Below are positions 1 to 7,470 of a stretch of 37,306 nt of DNA, in pieces (position 1 is the first letter of the stretch; each line of letters starts with the position of its first letter). This DNA is from an uncultured Pelagibacteraceae bacterium. Lineage in GTDB: Bacteria > Pseudomonadota > Alphaproteobacteria > Pelagibacterales > Pelagibacteraceae. The translations under genes were made by a program, and so were the position numbers. The stretch is from NCBI GenBank assembly GCA_902588835.1, contig CACIQQ010000009.1, positions 1 through 37,306 of the forward strand. The letters are read 5' to 3'. Below the pieces are notes generated by a model. That model was given only the letters and a program-made list of their open reading frames with translations, was not told the origin of the DNA and did no database searches.

Positions 1-1
1 A

Positions 2-658
2 ATTAATGAAATAGAAATTTTAAATCCGGACTTGGTAATTTGTAATTTAGACGAAAATACAAATTTCCACATGGAAATGACAATAGGTAATGGAAAAGGT
101 TATGTTCCTGCAGAACTCAATAAACCAGATGAACCACCTTTAGGCCTTATACCTATCGATTCACTTTTTAGTCCAGTTAAAAAAGTATCTTATTCTGTGA
201 GCACTGCTCGTGAAGGTAAAGCTTTGGATTATGACAAACTAACAATGGAAATAGAAACTAATGGTTCTATCTCAGCAGAAGATGCATTAGCTTACTCAGC
301 TAGAATTTTTCAAGATCAATTAGGAATGTTTGTTAATTTTGATGAACCTCAAGAAGTTACGATAACTGAAAAACCAAGTGAACCAGAATTTAATAAAAAC
401 TTATTAAGAAAAGTTGACGAATTAGAGCTTTCTGTAAGGTCAATGAATTGTCTAAAAAATGATAATATTATTTATATTGGAGATTTGGTCCAAAAGTCAG
501 AGGGTGAAATGTTAAGAACACCAAACTTTGGGAGAAAATCACTAAACGAGATTAAGGAAGTTTTAAACGGCATGTCACTTTATTTAGGTATGGAAATACC
601 TAATTGGCCTCCTGATAACATAGCTGAATTATCTAAAAAATTAGAGGAAAGTATTTAA
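2..658 (+). CDS. rpoA: DNA-directed RNA polymerase subunit alpha (5' end outside window)
   Basis: The alpha subunit dimerises to start assembly of core RNA polymerase, and its C-terminal domain contacts upstream promoter DNA and activators. The reading frame is open from base 2, so the N-terminal part (about 110 residues, judging from the usual length of about 330) lies outside the window. The visible 218 residues hold the end of the N-terminal domain ([20 protein letters not shown]) and then the helix-hairpin-helix C-terminal domain, with [12 protein letters not shown] and GRKSLNEIK. These carry the Arg, Asn, Lys, Ser and Glu positions used for DNA contact in the E. coli protein. rplQ follows after two bases, as at the end of the alpha ribosomal protein operon in most proteobacteria. 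Identification is secure. Confidence 0.97.
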   Translation: MNEIEILNPDLVICNLDENTNFHMEMTIGNGKGYVPAELNKPDEPPLGLIPIDSLFSPVKKVSYSVSTAREGKALDYDKLTMEIETNGSISAEDALAYSARIFQDQLGMFVNFDEPQEVTITEKPSEPEFNKNLLRKVDELELSVRSMNCLKNDNIIYIGDLVQKSEGEMLRTPNFGRKSLNEIKEVLNGMSLYLGMEIPNWPPDNIAELSKKLEESI

Positions 659-660
659 TA

Positions 661-1101
661 ATGAGACATAGATTAGGTTATAAAAAACTTAATAGAACAT
701 CTGAGCACAGAAAAGCGCTAATAAAAAATATGCTCAATAATTTAATTAAATATGAGCAAATAATTACCACCTTACCTAAAGCAAAAGTGCTGAAGCCACA
801 AGCTGATAAAATTATAACTTTAGGGAAGAAAAAAAATCTGCAAAATACCAGAAGATTAGTATCTCAACTCCAGGACAAAACTAATGCAAACAAAGTTATA
901 AAAACTTTATCAAAAAGATACGAAAAAAGATCTGGAGGATATACCAGAATTGTAAAAGCTGGATTTAGATATGGTGATAATGCACCATTAGCTGTAATAG
1001 AATTTGTAGATAGAGACGTTGAAGCAAAAAGAAAATTTAAGAAAAAGAAATCACAAGACAAACCTGTTAAGACAGAGGAAAAAAAATCAGCTACAGCATA
1101 A
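661..1101 (+). CDS. rplQ: 50S ribosomal protein L17
   Basis: A protein of the large ribosomal subunit placed near the exit tunnel. The N-terminus MRHRLGYKKLNRTSEHR is the family signature, and RSGGYTRIVK and DNAPLAVIEFVDR follow at the expected places. At 146 residues it is longer than E. coli L17 (127). The extra length is a lysine/glutamate-rich tail after about residue 120, common in alphaproteobacteria. It starts two bases after rpoA stops and is surely cotranscribed with it. A pseudouridine synthase gene follows seven bases later and may share the transcript. Confidence 0.97.
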   Translation: MRHRLGYKKLNRTSEHRKALIKNMLNNLIKYEQIITTLPKAKVLKPQADKIITLGKKKNLQNTRRLVSQLQDKTNANKVIKTLSKRYEKRSGGYTRIVKAGFRYGDNAPLAVIEFVDRDVEAKRKFKKKKSQDKPVKTEEKKSATA

Positions 1102-1108
1102 TTAGATA

Positions 1109-2026
1109 ATGAATAAGTCCTACATTATTAAGGAAATTTATTCAGGTATGCGTATTGATAGATGGATAAGAAATAACATAGCTTTTCTACCACAGTCATT
1201 AATCGAAAAATCTTTAAGAAAAGGTAAAATTAAAGTTAATATTAAAAAAGTTAATAGTTCCTATAAATTAAAAAAAGGAGATATAATTAAGTTTTTTAAT
1301 TTTAATTTTGAAATTAATAAAAATAAGAAAACAAACAAAAAATTTTCACCATCTACTGAACTCTTAAAAATTCATGAGAACAGAATATTGGAAAATAATG
1401 ATGACTTTATCGTAATAGACAAAAGTCCAGGTGTACCAGTTCAAGGCGGAACAAAATCAAAAAAGAATTTAATTGATATACTTGCATCTAGTGAATTTTT
1501 TAAGGATACAAAACCATTTCCAGTTCATAGATTAGATAAGGAAACATCTGGTATAATGATAATTGCTAAAAATCATAATTCAGCAAGATTATTAACAACC
1601 TTATTTAGACTAAGAAAAATTCATAAAACTTATTTAGCTGTATGTCACGGTCAGATAAGTAAAAAAAAGGGCGAATTAAAAAATGAACTTATAACATTTG
1701 AAAATGATAAAAAGAAAATTGAAAAAGCGATAACTTATTATAAAGTTCTATCTGATACAAATTCAACTTCATTTCTTGAGCTTAAACCGGTAACAGGAAG
1801 AAAGCACCAGTTAAGAAAACAGCTAGCTTTAATTGATAATCCAATTGTGGGAGATAAAAAATATATTTTATCAAATAAAAAAATTAAAAGTGATAAAGAT
1901 CTTATGTTACATGCTTACTCATTGAAATTTTATATTAATAATAAAAAATTCTTTTATAAAGCAAATCCACCTTCTGCATTTAATAAGTATTTAGATAAAA
2001 AAAAACTTAATATTTTAAATTCTTAA
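1109..2026 (+). CDS. RluC/RluD-type ribosomal large subunit pseudouridine synthase
   Basis: This enzyme isomerises uridines to pseudouridine, most likely in 23S rRNA. An S4-like RNA-binding domain covers roughly residues 14-62 (RIDRWIRNN, KGKIKVN, LKKGDIIKF). The catalytic RsuA/RluA domain follows, with the signature HRLDKETSGIMI; Asp143 within HRLD is the expected nucleophile. The later motif VTGRKHQLRKQLA is also typical. At 305 residues it has normal family length. The gene starts seven bases after rplQ and its 3' end overlaps that of the convergent lipB by 20 bases. RluC is the likeliest assignment, but RluC and RluD cannot be told apart by eye, so no symbol is given. Confidence 0.88.
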   Translation: MNKSYIIKEIYSGMRIDRWIRNNIAFLPQSLIEKSLRKGKIKVNIKKVNSSYKLKKGDIIKFFNFNFEINKNKKTNKKFSPSTELLKIHENRILENNDDFIVIDKSPGVPVQGGTKSKKNLIDILASSEFFKDTKPFPVHRLDKETSGIMIIAKNHNSARLLTTLFRLRKIHKTYLAVCHGQISKKKGELKNELITFENDKKKIEKAITYYKVLSDTNSTSFLELKPVTGRKHQLRKQLALIDNPIVGDKKYILSNKKIKSDKDLMLHAYSLKFYINNKKFFYKANPPSAFNKYLDKKKLNILNS

Positions 2027-2621
2027 TAAGATTTACTCTTAGTCTATTAATTATTTTATCTTTTGAGACTTTTTTAAAATTATAAATCTTGGAAATACCT
2101 TTATCAGAAATGCCACATGGAACTATTTTTTTATAATTATACAAATTGTTGGATAGATTTAATGAAAATCCATGAAATGCAATCCATTTTTTTACACGAA
2201 AACCTATAGCTGCAATTTTTTTTTCTTCGTTTTTATCCAAAACCCAAATACCTATATTTTTTCTATCACTGAAAGAGCTTATCTTAAAATCTTTTAAAGT
2301 TTCAATAATAGAATTTTCAATTATTGTTATAAATTTTCTTATATCTTTTTTTCTTCTAGATATGTCTATTACAAAATAGCAAATCAATTGTCCCGGACCG
2401 TGCCATGTTATTTTTCCACCTCTATTAGTTTTAACTATTTTTACATTTTTATCTAAAACATCTTTTTGGTTAAAGTTCACTCCACATGTATAAACAGATT
2501 TGTGCTCTAAAAACCAAATTAATTCTTCATTTTTATTCTGAGAAACTTGATGAACCCTTTCATCGAGATATTCAATAGCTTCTTCATATTTTACTGGTTT
2601 TTTTGATATTTTGATCTCCAT
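2007..2621 (-). CDS. lipB: Octanoyl-[acyl carrier protein]:protein N-octanoyltransferase
   Basis: LipB moves an octanoyl group from acyl carrier protein to lipoyl domains of 2-oxoacid dehydrogenases and the glycine cleavage H protein; LipA then adds sulfur. The family motif NRGGKITWHGPGQL lies at residues 66-79. The catalytic pair is visible: Cys169 in VPCGISD and Lys135 just before IAAIGFRV, followed by AFHGFSLNL. These positions fit the known Cys/Lys dyad of the family. Length (204 residues) is normal. It is divergent from mgtE, with 67 bases between the starts, and convergent with the pseudouridine synthase gene, whose 3' end it overlaps by 20 bases. Confidence 0.95.
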   Translation of the reverse strand: MEIKISKKPVKYEEAIEYLDERVHQVSQNKNEELIWFLEHKSVYTCGVNFNQKDVLDKNVKIVKTNRGGKITWHGPGQLICYFVIDISRRKKDIRKFITIIENSIIETLKDFKISSFSDRKNIGIWVLDKNEEKKIAAIGFRVKKWIAFHGFSLNLSNNLYNYKKIVPCGISDKGISKIYNFKKVSKDKIINRLRVNLIKNLKY

Positions 2622-2688
2622 AAGAATTTAAAAATTGTATTATATTTAATTTGTATTAATAGTTCTAATAATTTTTATAGGATTTAAA

Positions 2689-4068
2689 ATGAGCAATTTG
2701 AAAAAAAAAATCGATAAAAAAGTAAACTTTGAATTTAATAAAGAATATATCAAAGTAATTGAAGAAAAAATTCAGAAAAACGATGTAAATTTTATTATTA
2801 ATTCTTTTAGAGAGATGCATCCTGCTGATGCAGCAGATATTATTGAGCATCTGAGTCAAAACGATAGAGAAAATCTTATTAAATTGAATAATTTTAAATT
2901 AGATCCAGAATTATTCGTTGAATTAAATGAAAACATTCAATCTGAAATTATAAAATTACTTTCTAACGCTTCTATAATATTTATTCTAAAAAACTTAGAG
3001 TCTGATGATGCTATTAAGATATTAGAAAATATTGAAGAAAAAAGCAAAAATGAAATTTTAAGTTCTTTACCACCTAAAGATAGATTTGCTTTATTAGAAA
3101 GTTTAAGTTATCCCGAAGATTCCGCTGCACGTATTATGCAGAGAGAATTTACAGCCATTCCAAGTAATTGGTCTGTCGGACAAACAATCGATTATTTGAG
3201 AGAAAATAAAGATCTTCCTGAACAATTTTTAGAAATTTATATTATCGATAATGAATTTAAACCTCTTGGAACTGTTCCTTCTTCAAAGGTTTTAAGAACA
3301 CCTCGTGAAAGTAAAATGGTTGAAATTATGTTGGAGTCACAAGTTACTATCCCTGTTGATATGGACAGAGAGGAAGTTGGAAGACTTTTTGAAAATTACA
3401 ATCTTAATTCAGCAGCTGTAATTGATAAAACAAAAAAATTAGTTGGTATGATTACTAGTGACGACATATTAACTGTTCTTAAAGAAGAGGCAGAGGAAGA
3501 TACTTTAAGATTAGCTGGTGTTGGTGATGAAGAAATTACTGATGGAGTAATTAAAAAAACACAAAGACGATTTAATTGGCTATTACTAAATCTTTTTACA
3601 GCCTTTTTAGCAACTTGGGTTATAAGTAAATTTGGTGCAACTATTGAACAAATGGTTGCTCTAGCCTTTTTAATGCCAATAGTAGCTTCAATGGGTGGTA
3701 ATGCTGGAATGCAAACGCTGGCTGTAACTATTCGTGGTATAGCCACTAATGATTTAACAAATAGCAACTTTTTAAAAATTGTTTTAAAAGAATTTAATAT
3801 TGGAGTTCTAAATGGAATTATTTTTGCAATAATAAGTGCTTTAATAGTTCAACTTTGGTTTAAAGATTATGTTTTATCTATAATCATTTCTATTTCAATG
3901 ATATTAAATATGATAGTTGCTGGCTTGTTTGGTATTTTAATTCCAGTGACACTAAAAAAACTTAATATTGACCCAGCTATAGCATCAAGTGTGTTTGTAA
4001 CTACTGTAACTGATGTAATTGGTTTTTTGTCCTTTTTAGGTATTGGCGCATATTTCTTTTACGGCTAA
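2689..4068 (+). CDS. mgtE: Magnesium transporter MgtE
   Basis: An inner-membrane Mg2+ channel/transporter. Residues about 20-145 form the acidic MgtE N domain (MHPADAADIIEHL), residues about 146-265 a tandem CBS pair (RIMQREFTAIP, VIDKTKKLVGMITSDDIL), and residues about 290-459 five membrane helices. The pore-region signature FLMPIVASMGGNAGMQTL is at 327-344, and NIDPAIASSVFVTTVTDVIG carries Asp428 and Asp442, the conserved acidic residues of the ion path. Length (459) is typical. The ATG at 2689 has an AGGA at 2679-2682, six bases upstream. The 3' end overlaps the convergent panC by four bases. Confidence 0.95.
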   Translation: MSNLKKKIDKKVNFEFNKEYIKVIEEKIQKNDVNFIINSFREMHPADAADIIEHLSQNDRENLIKLNNFKLDPELFVELNENIQSEIIKLLSNASIIFILKNLESDDAIKILENIEEKSKNEILSSLPPKDRFALLESLSYPEDSAARIMQREFTAIPSNWSVGQTIDYLRENKDLPEQFLEIYIIDNEFKPLGTVPSSKVLRTPRESKMVEIMLESQVTIPVDMDREEVGRLFENYNLNSAAVIDKTKKLVGMITSDDILTVLKEEAEEDTLRLAGVGDEEITDGVIKKTQRRFNWLLLNLFTAFLATWVISKFGATIEQMVALAFLMPIVASMGGNAGMQTLAVTIRGIATNDLTNSNFLKIVLKEFNIGVLNGIIFAIISALIVQLWFKDYVLSIIISISMILNMIVAGLFGILIPVTLKKLNIDPAIASSVFVTTVTDVIGFLSFLGIGAYFFYG

Positions 4069-4865
4069 AAATTATCAATTAATCTTACTTTCTTAATATA
4101 AAAACATACAAAGAGTTTCAAATTTTTTTTGTTAAAAATTGGACTAAGATTATTTTTGTTTCTCAATTCTAAATATTCAATTTTAATATTACTGTTGTTT
4201 TTAATATTTTGAAGTAAATAAGTTTTTTTTGTGTTTTTTTTTATATTTTTGAAAACATCAAATATCTTTTTTGTAAACTGTTGTGCTATTTTGATACTTT
4301 TGTTATCAAGTAATTTGTTTCTGGATGAGTAGGGTAGTGAACCATTCATTCTTATAGTTTTACATAACACAACCTTTGTTTTAAATCTTTTTTTTATGAA
4401 ATTTTTGATCAAGAAATATTGTTGAAAATCTTTTTCTCCTAAAAAAATTTTTTTAACTTTAAGATCTTTTAAAAATTTATTTATAACAGCCAAAACTCCT
4501 TCAAAATGTCCTGGCCGATATTTACCGCATAATACCTTGTATTTTTTATTAATACTAATTTTTCTTGGAGTATTTCTTGAGTAGATTTCTTTTATGCTTG
4601 GTACCAGAACATAGTCTACTTTAAGCTTCTTCAATATCTTAATATCTTTATCTAATGTTCTTGGATAATTTTTATAATCAGTCTTTTGGTTAAATTGAGA
4701 CGGATTAATGAATATACTTACTAGGGTTTTGTCACATGTTTTTTGGCAATTTTTCACTAAACTAATATGTCCTTTATGTAAACTGCCCATTGTTGGGACA
4801 AATCCTATGCTTGCCTTAAAATTAACTTCTTTGTTAAGTTTATTAATACTTTTAAAAATAATCAT
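4065..4865 (-). CDS. panC: Pantothenate synthetase (pantoate-beta-alanine ligase)
   Basis: PanC joins pantoate and beta-alanine with ATP to give pantothenate, the precursor of coenzyme A. The N-terminal nucleotidyl-transferase motif FVPTMGSLHKGH (residues 22-33) is present, with the HxGH-type KGH. IFINPSQFN, RPGHFEGVLAVINKF, LGEKDFQQ and YSSRNKLL follow in the usual order; SSRN is the counterpart of the KMSKS loop. The 266 residues are slightly shorter than the usual 280 or so. The start lies only 29 bases from the divergent galU start, so the two promoters must overlap or lie inside the neighbouring genes. Confidence 0.94.
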   Translation of the reverse strand: MIIFKSINKLNKEVNFKASIGFVPTMGSLHKGHISLVKNCQKTCDKTLVSIFINPSQFNQKTDYKNYPRTLDKDIKILKKLKVDYVLVPSIKEIYSRNTPRKISINKKYKVLCGKYRPGHFEGVLAVINKFLKDLKVKKIFLGEKDFQQYFLIKNFIKKRFKTKVVLCKTIRMNGSLPYSSRNKLLDNKSIKIAQQFTKKIFDVFKNIKKNTKKTYLLQNIKNNSNIKIEYLELRNKNNLSPIFNKKNLKLFVCFYIKKVRLIDNF

Positions 4866-4894
4866 TTATGGTAATTGAGTTAGTATAAGATTTT

Positions 4895-5710
4895 ATGATT
4901 AAACAAGCAATAATACCTTTGGCAGGTTTAGGCACAAGACTTTTACCTTTAACTAGCGTTTTTGCAAAAGAATTATTACCTATCAATGGAAAACCTGGAA
5001 TACAATATATTTTGGACGAATGTATTGAAGCAGGAATTAAAGAAGTTGTGTTTATTATTTCAAAAAAAAAACAAATGATAAAAAATTATTTTTATAATGA
5101 CAGTTTTTATAAGAAAATTATAAACAAAAAAAAGGATCCAAGAATTATAAAAGAATATAAGCAAATCTTGAAATATAAGAAAATGATTAAATTTGTATAT
5201 CAAAATAAACCTCTTGGTACTGGCGATGCAGTTTTGAAGACAAAAAAATATATTAAAGATAAATTTTTTCTAATGCTTTTACCTGACGATTTAATAATAA
5301 AAAAGAATTGCTCTAAATCTATGATAAAAATTCATAGACGCTACAAATCTTCTGTTATGGCGAGTATGAATGTAAATAAAAAAACAGTTTCAAGATGGGG
5401 TATATTTAAATTAAACAAAAAGCTAGATAGGAATAATTATTTAATTAAAGATGTTGTTGAAAAACCATCTATTGCAAGCGCCCCATCAAACAAAGCAGTA
5501 ATTGGAAGGTATATTTTACCTAACAAAATATTTTCTAAATTATCAAAGCAAAAACCAGGTAAAGGTGGAGAAATTCATATTACGGATGCAATTCAATCTT
5601 TGATTTATGATAACAATAAGTTTATTGCTCATAATTTTTCAGGCAAATACTTAGATTGTGGAAGTATGAATGGTTATATAAAATCTACTTTGGAGATAGC
5701 CAAATCATGA
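4895..5710 (+). CDS. galU: UTP--glucose-1-phosphate uridylyltransferase
   Basis: GalU makes UDP-glucose from UTP and glucose 1-phosphate for polysaccharide and glycolipid synthesis. The nucleotide-binding motif IIPLAGLGTRLLPLT is at residues 6-20, followed by KELLPINGKPGIQYI, QNKPLGTGDAV, LLPDDLI, DVVEKPS and GGEIHITDAIQSL, all characteristic of the GalU family. Length (271) is a little below the usual 290. Its stop overlaps the ATG of ugd (ATGA), so the two enzymes, which act in sequence, are translationally coupled. Confidence 0.95.
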   Translation: MIKQAIIPLAGLGTRLLPLTSVFAKELLPINGKPGIQYILDECIEAGIKEVVFIISKKKQMIKNYFYNDSFYKKIINKKKDPRIIKEYKQILKYKKMIKFVYQNKPLGTGDAVLKTKKYIKDKFFLMLLPDDLIIKKNCSKSMIKIHRRYKSSVMASMNVNKKTVSRWGIFKLNKKLDRNNYLIKDVVEKPSIASAPSNKAVIGRYILPNKIFSKLSKQKPGKGGEIHITDAIQSLIYDNNKFIAHNFSGKYLDCGSMNGYIKSTLEIAKS

Positions 5711-7005
5711 AGTTATGCATGATAGGAACTGGCTACGTAGGATTAGTTAGTGGTGTATGTTTTGCAGATTTAGGTAATGAAGTAATTTGTGTAGATAAAG
5801 ATTTAAACAAGATTAATTCCCTTAAAAAAGGAAAAGTTCCAATTTACGAACCTGGGCTTTCAGAGTTAGTAATTAAAAATTTTAGAAATAAGAGATTAAA
5901 TTTTTCAACAGATTTAAAAAAATCTGTAAAAGAATCGGACATAATTTTTATTTGTGTTGGAACACCTACAAAAAAAGGAGGAAGTTCAGCAGATTTAAGT
6001 CAAATCTATAATGTAACTAAGGAGATAAGTTCCTCAATTAATAGTTTCAAAATTATCATAACAAAATCAACAGTTCCTGTAACTACAGGTGATGAGATTG
6101 AAAAAATTTTATCTAGAAAAAATAGTAAAAAAAAATTTTCAGTAGTCTCTAATCCAGAATTTTTGAGAGAAGGTGAGGCAATAAGAGATTTTTCTTATCC
6201 TGATAGAGTGGTAATTGGGACGAATGATAAAAAAACTGGTAAAATTATGAAAAATCTTTATAGCCCACTTATTTCTAAAGGGGCTTCATATTTACAAACA
6301 TCTAGAAGAGCAGCAGAATTAATCAAATACGCCTCTAACGCTTTCTTAGCTACCAAAATTACTTTCATTAATGAAATAGCAAATTTATGTGAAAAAACTG
6401 GGATTAATGTGGAAGATATATCTATAGGAATGGGTTTAGATAAAAGAATAGGTAGCCGATTTCTGAGAGCAGGCCCTGCCTATGGTGGATCTTGTTTTCC
6501 AAAAGACACAAAAGCAATCATTTCAACTGCTGACAAATTTAAAACAAACCTATCAGTGGTAAAATCTGTAATTAAATCGAATGAGAATAGATCTAAAATT
6601 TTATTAGATCGAATTTATCAAATGTTAAATAAAAAAGTAAAGAATAAAAAGATTACTTTTTTAGGTGTAACATTTAAAGCAAACACTGATGACATGAGAG
6701 ACTCCTCAAGTCTCAAAATGATACCTTGGTTATCAAAAAAAGGAGCAATAATAAAATATTTTGATCCAACAGGTTACAAAAATGAATTTTCAAAACTAAA
6801 AAATGTGACTAACAAAACATCAATTAAAGATGCTGTCCAAAATTCAGATCTTGTTATCCTACACACAGAATGGAATGACTTTAAATCAATAAATTTTAAA
6901 AACTTAGCTAAAGGTAAAAAGTTTGTTATTTTTGATATGAGAAATTTGTATTCTTCTTCAAAAATGAAGGAACAAGGTTTTAAGTATTTTAGTGTTGGAA
7001 AATAA
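5707..7005 (+). CDS. ugd: UDP-glucose 6-dehydrogenase
   Basis: The enzyme oxidises UDP-glucose to UDP-glucuronate using two NAD+. The start is set at 5707 because the N-terminal Rossmann motif begins there (MKLCMIGTGYVGLVSG) and the ATG overlaps the galU stop. An upstream ATG at 5656 in the same frame would add 17 unrelated residues. Key motifs are FICVGTPT, SVVSNPEFLREG, SNAFLATKITFINE and GGSCFPKD with catalytic Cys263. The C-terminal UDP-binding domain has FLGVTFKANTDDMRDSSS. Length (432) is normal. It ends four bases before the convergent RidA-family gene. Confidence 0.96.
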   Translation: MKLCMIGTGYVGLVSGVCFADLGNEVICVDKDLNKINSLKKGKVPIYEPGLSELVIKNFRNKRLNFSTDLKKSVKESDIIFICVGTPTKKGGSSADLSQIYNVTKEISSSINSFKIIITKSTVPVTTGDEIEKILSRKNSKKKFSVVSNPEFLREGEAIRDFSYPDRVVIGTNDKKTGKIMKNLYSPLISKGASYLQTSRRAAELIKYASNAFLATKITFINEIANLCEKTGINVEDISIGMGLDKRIGSRFLRAGPAYGGSCFPKDTKAIISTADKFKTNLSVVKSVIKSNENRSKILLDRIYQMLNKKVKNKKITFLGVTFKANTDDMRDSSSLKMIPWLSKKGAIIKYFDPTGYKNEFSKLKNVTNKTSIKDAVQNSDLVILHTEWNDFKSINFKNLAKGKKFVIFDMRNLYSSSKMKEQGFKYFSVGK

Positions 7006-7008
7006 AAT

Positions 7009-7470
7009 TTATTTCAACTCAAATATTGCATCTACTTCCACAGAAACACCTAACGGTAAACTATTTGTACTTACAGCAGCCCTAGTATGCATCCCAGCGT
7101 CCCCAAAAACTGAAGCTATTAAATCTGATGCACCATTTAATACTTTAGGTTGATCTATAAATTCATCTGTTGAATTAACAAATCCTGTTAATTTTACACA
7201 CGATTTAACTTTTGATAAATCATTATTACAAGCTTTTTTTACTTGCGCAATAATACTTAACGCACATCTTTTGGCGGCATTATAACCTGCTTCTGTATTT
7301 AAATCTTTCCCAACTTTCCCTTTTATTAACTGACCAGTTTCATCAATAGAAATTTGTCCAGAAACAAATAACATTTTTCCTGTAACTTTAGTTGCAACAT
7401 AATTTCCAACTGGTGCTTTTGCCTCAGGAAGATTTATCTTTAATTCTTTTATTTTTTCTTCGTAGCTCAT
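7009..7470 (-). CDS. RidA/YjgF/UK114-family protein
   Basis: A member of the RidA superfamily, whose founding members hydrolyse reactive enamines and imines released by PLP enzymes. LFVSGQI, and near the C-terminus HTRAAVSTNSLPLGVSVEVDAI, are family signatures. Arg130 and Glu145 are in the positions of the RidA residues that bind and hydrolyse the imine. At 153 residues, with an N-terminal extension and the HTRAAV motif, it fits the longer subgroup rather than classical 128-residue RidA, so its substrate is uncertain. Its ATG overlaps the topA stop (ATGA), so it is the last gene of the leftward topA transcript. Confidence 0.87.
   Translation of the reverse strand: MSYEEKIKELKINLPEAKAPVGNYVATKVTGKMLFVSGQISIDETGQLIKGKVGKDLNTEAGYNAAKRCALSIIAQVKKACNNDLSKVKSCVKLTGFVNSTDEFIDQPKVLNGASDLIASVFGDAGMHTRAAVSTNSLPLGVSVEVDAIFELK

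Noticed and set aside
2635..2662. TTGTAT...TAATAG promoter-like pair upstream of mgtE
   Set aside because: Both hexamers are weak matches in extremely AT-rich DNA where such pairs occur by chance, so it is not listed as a feature.
3396..3767. Long open frame antisense to mgtE
   Set aside because: It lies entirely within a well-supported gene, has no recognisable domain, and low-G+C coding DNA often leaves the opposite strand open. The same reasoning removes the open frames opposite topA, pyrB, gatB, soxA and others.
5656..5706. Upstream in-frame start extending ugd by 17 residues into galU
   Set aside because: The added residues are unrelated to the dehydrogenase family, and the Rossmann motif begins directly at the ATG at 5707.
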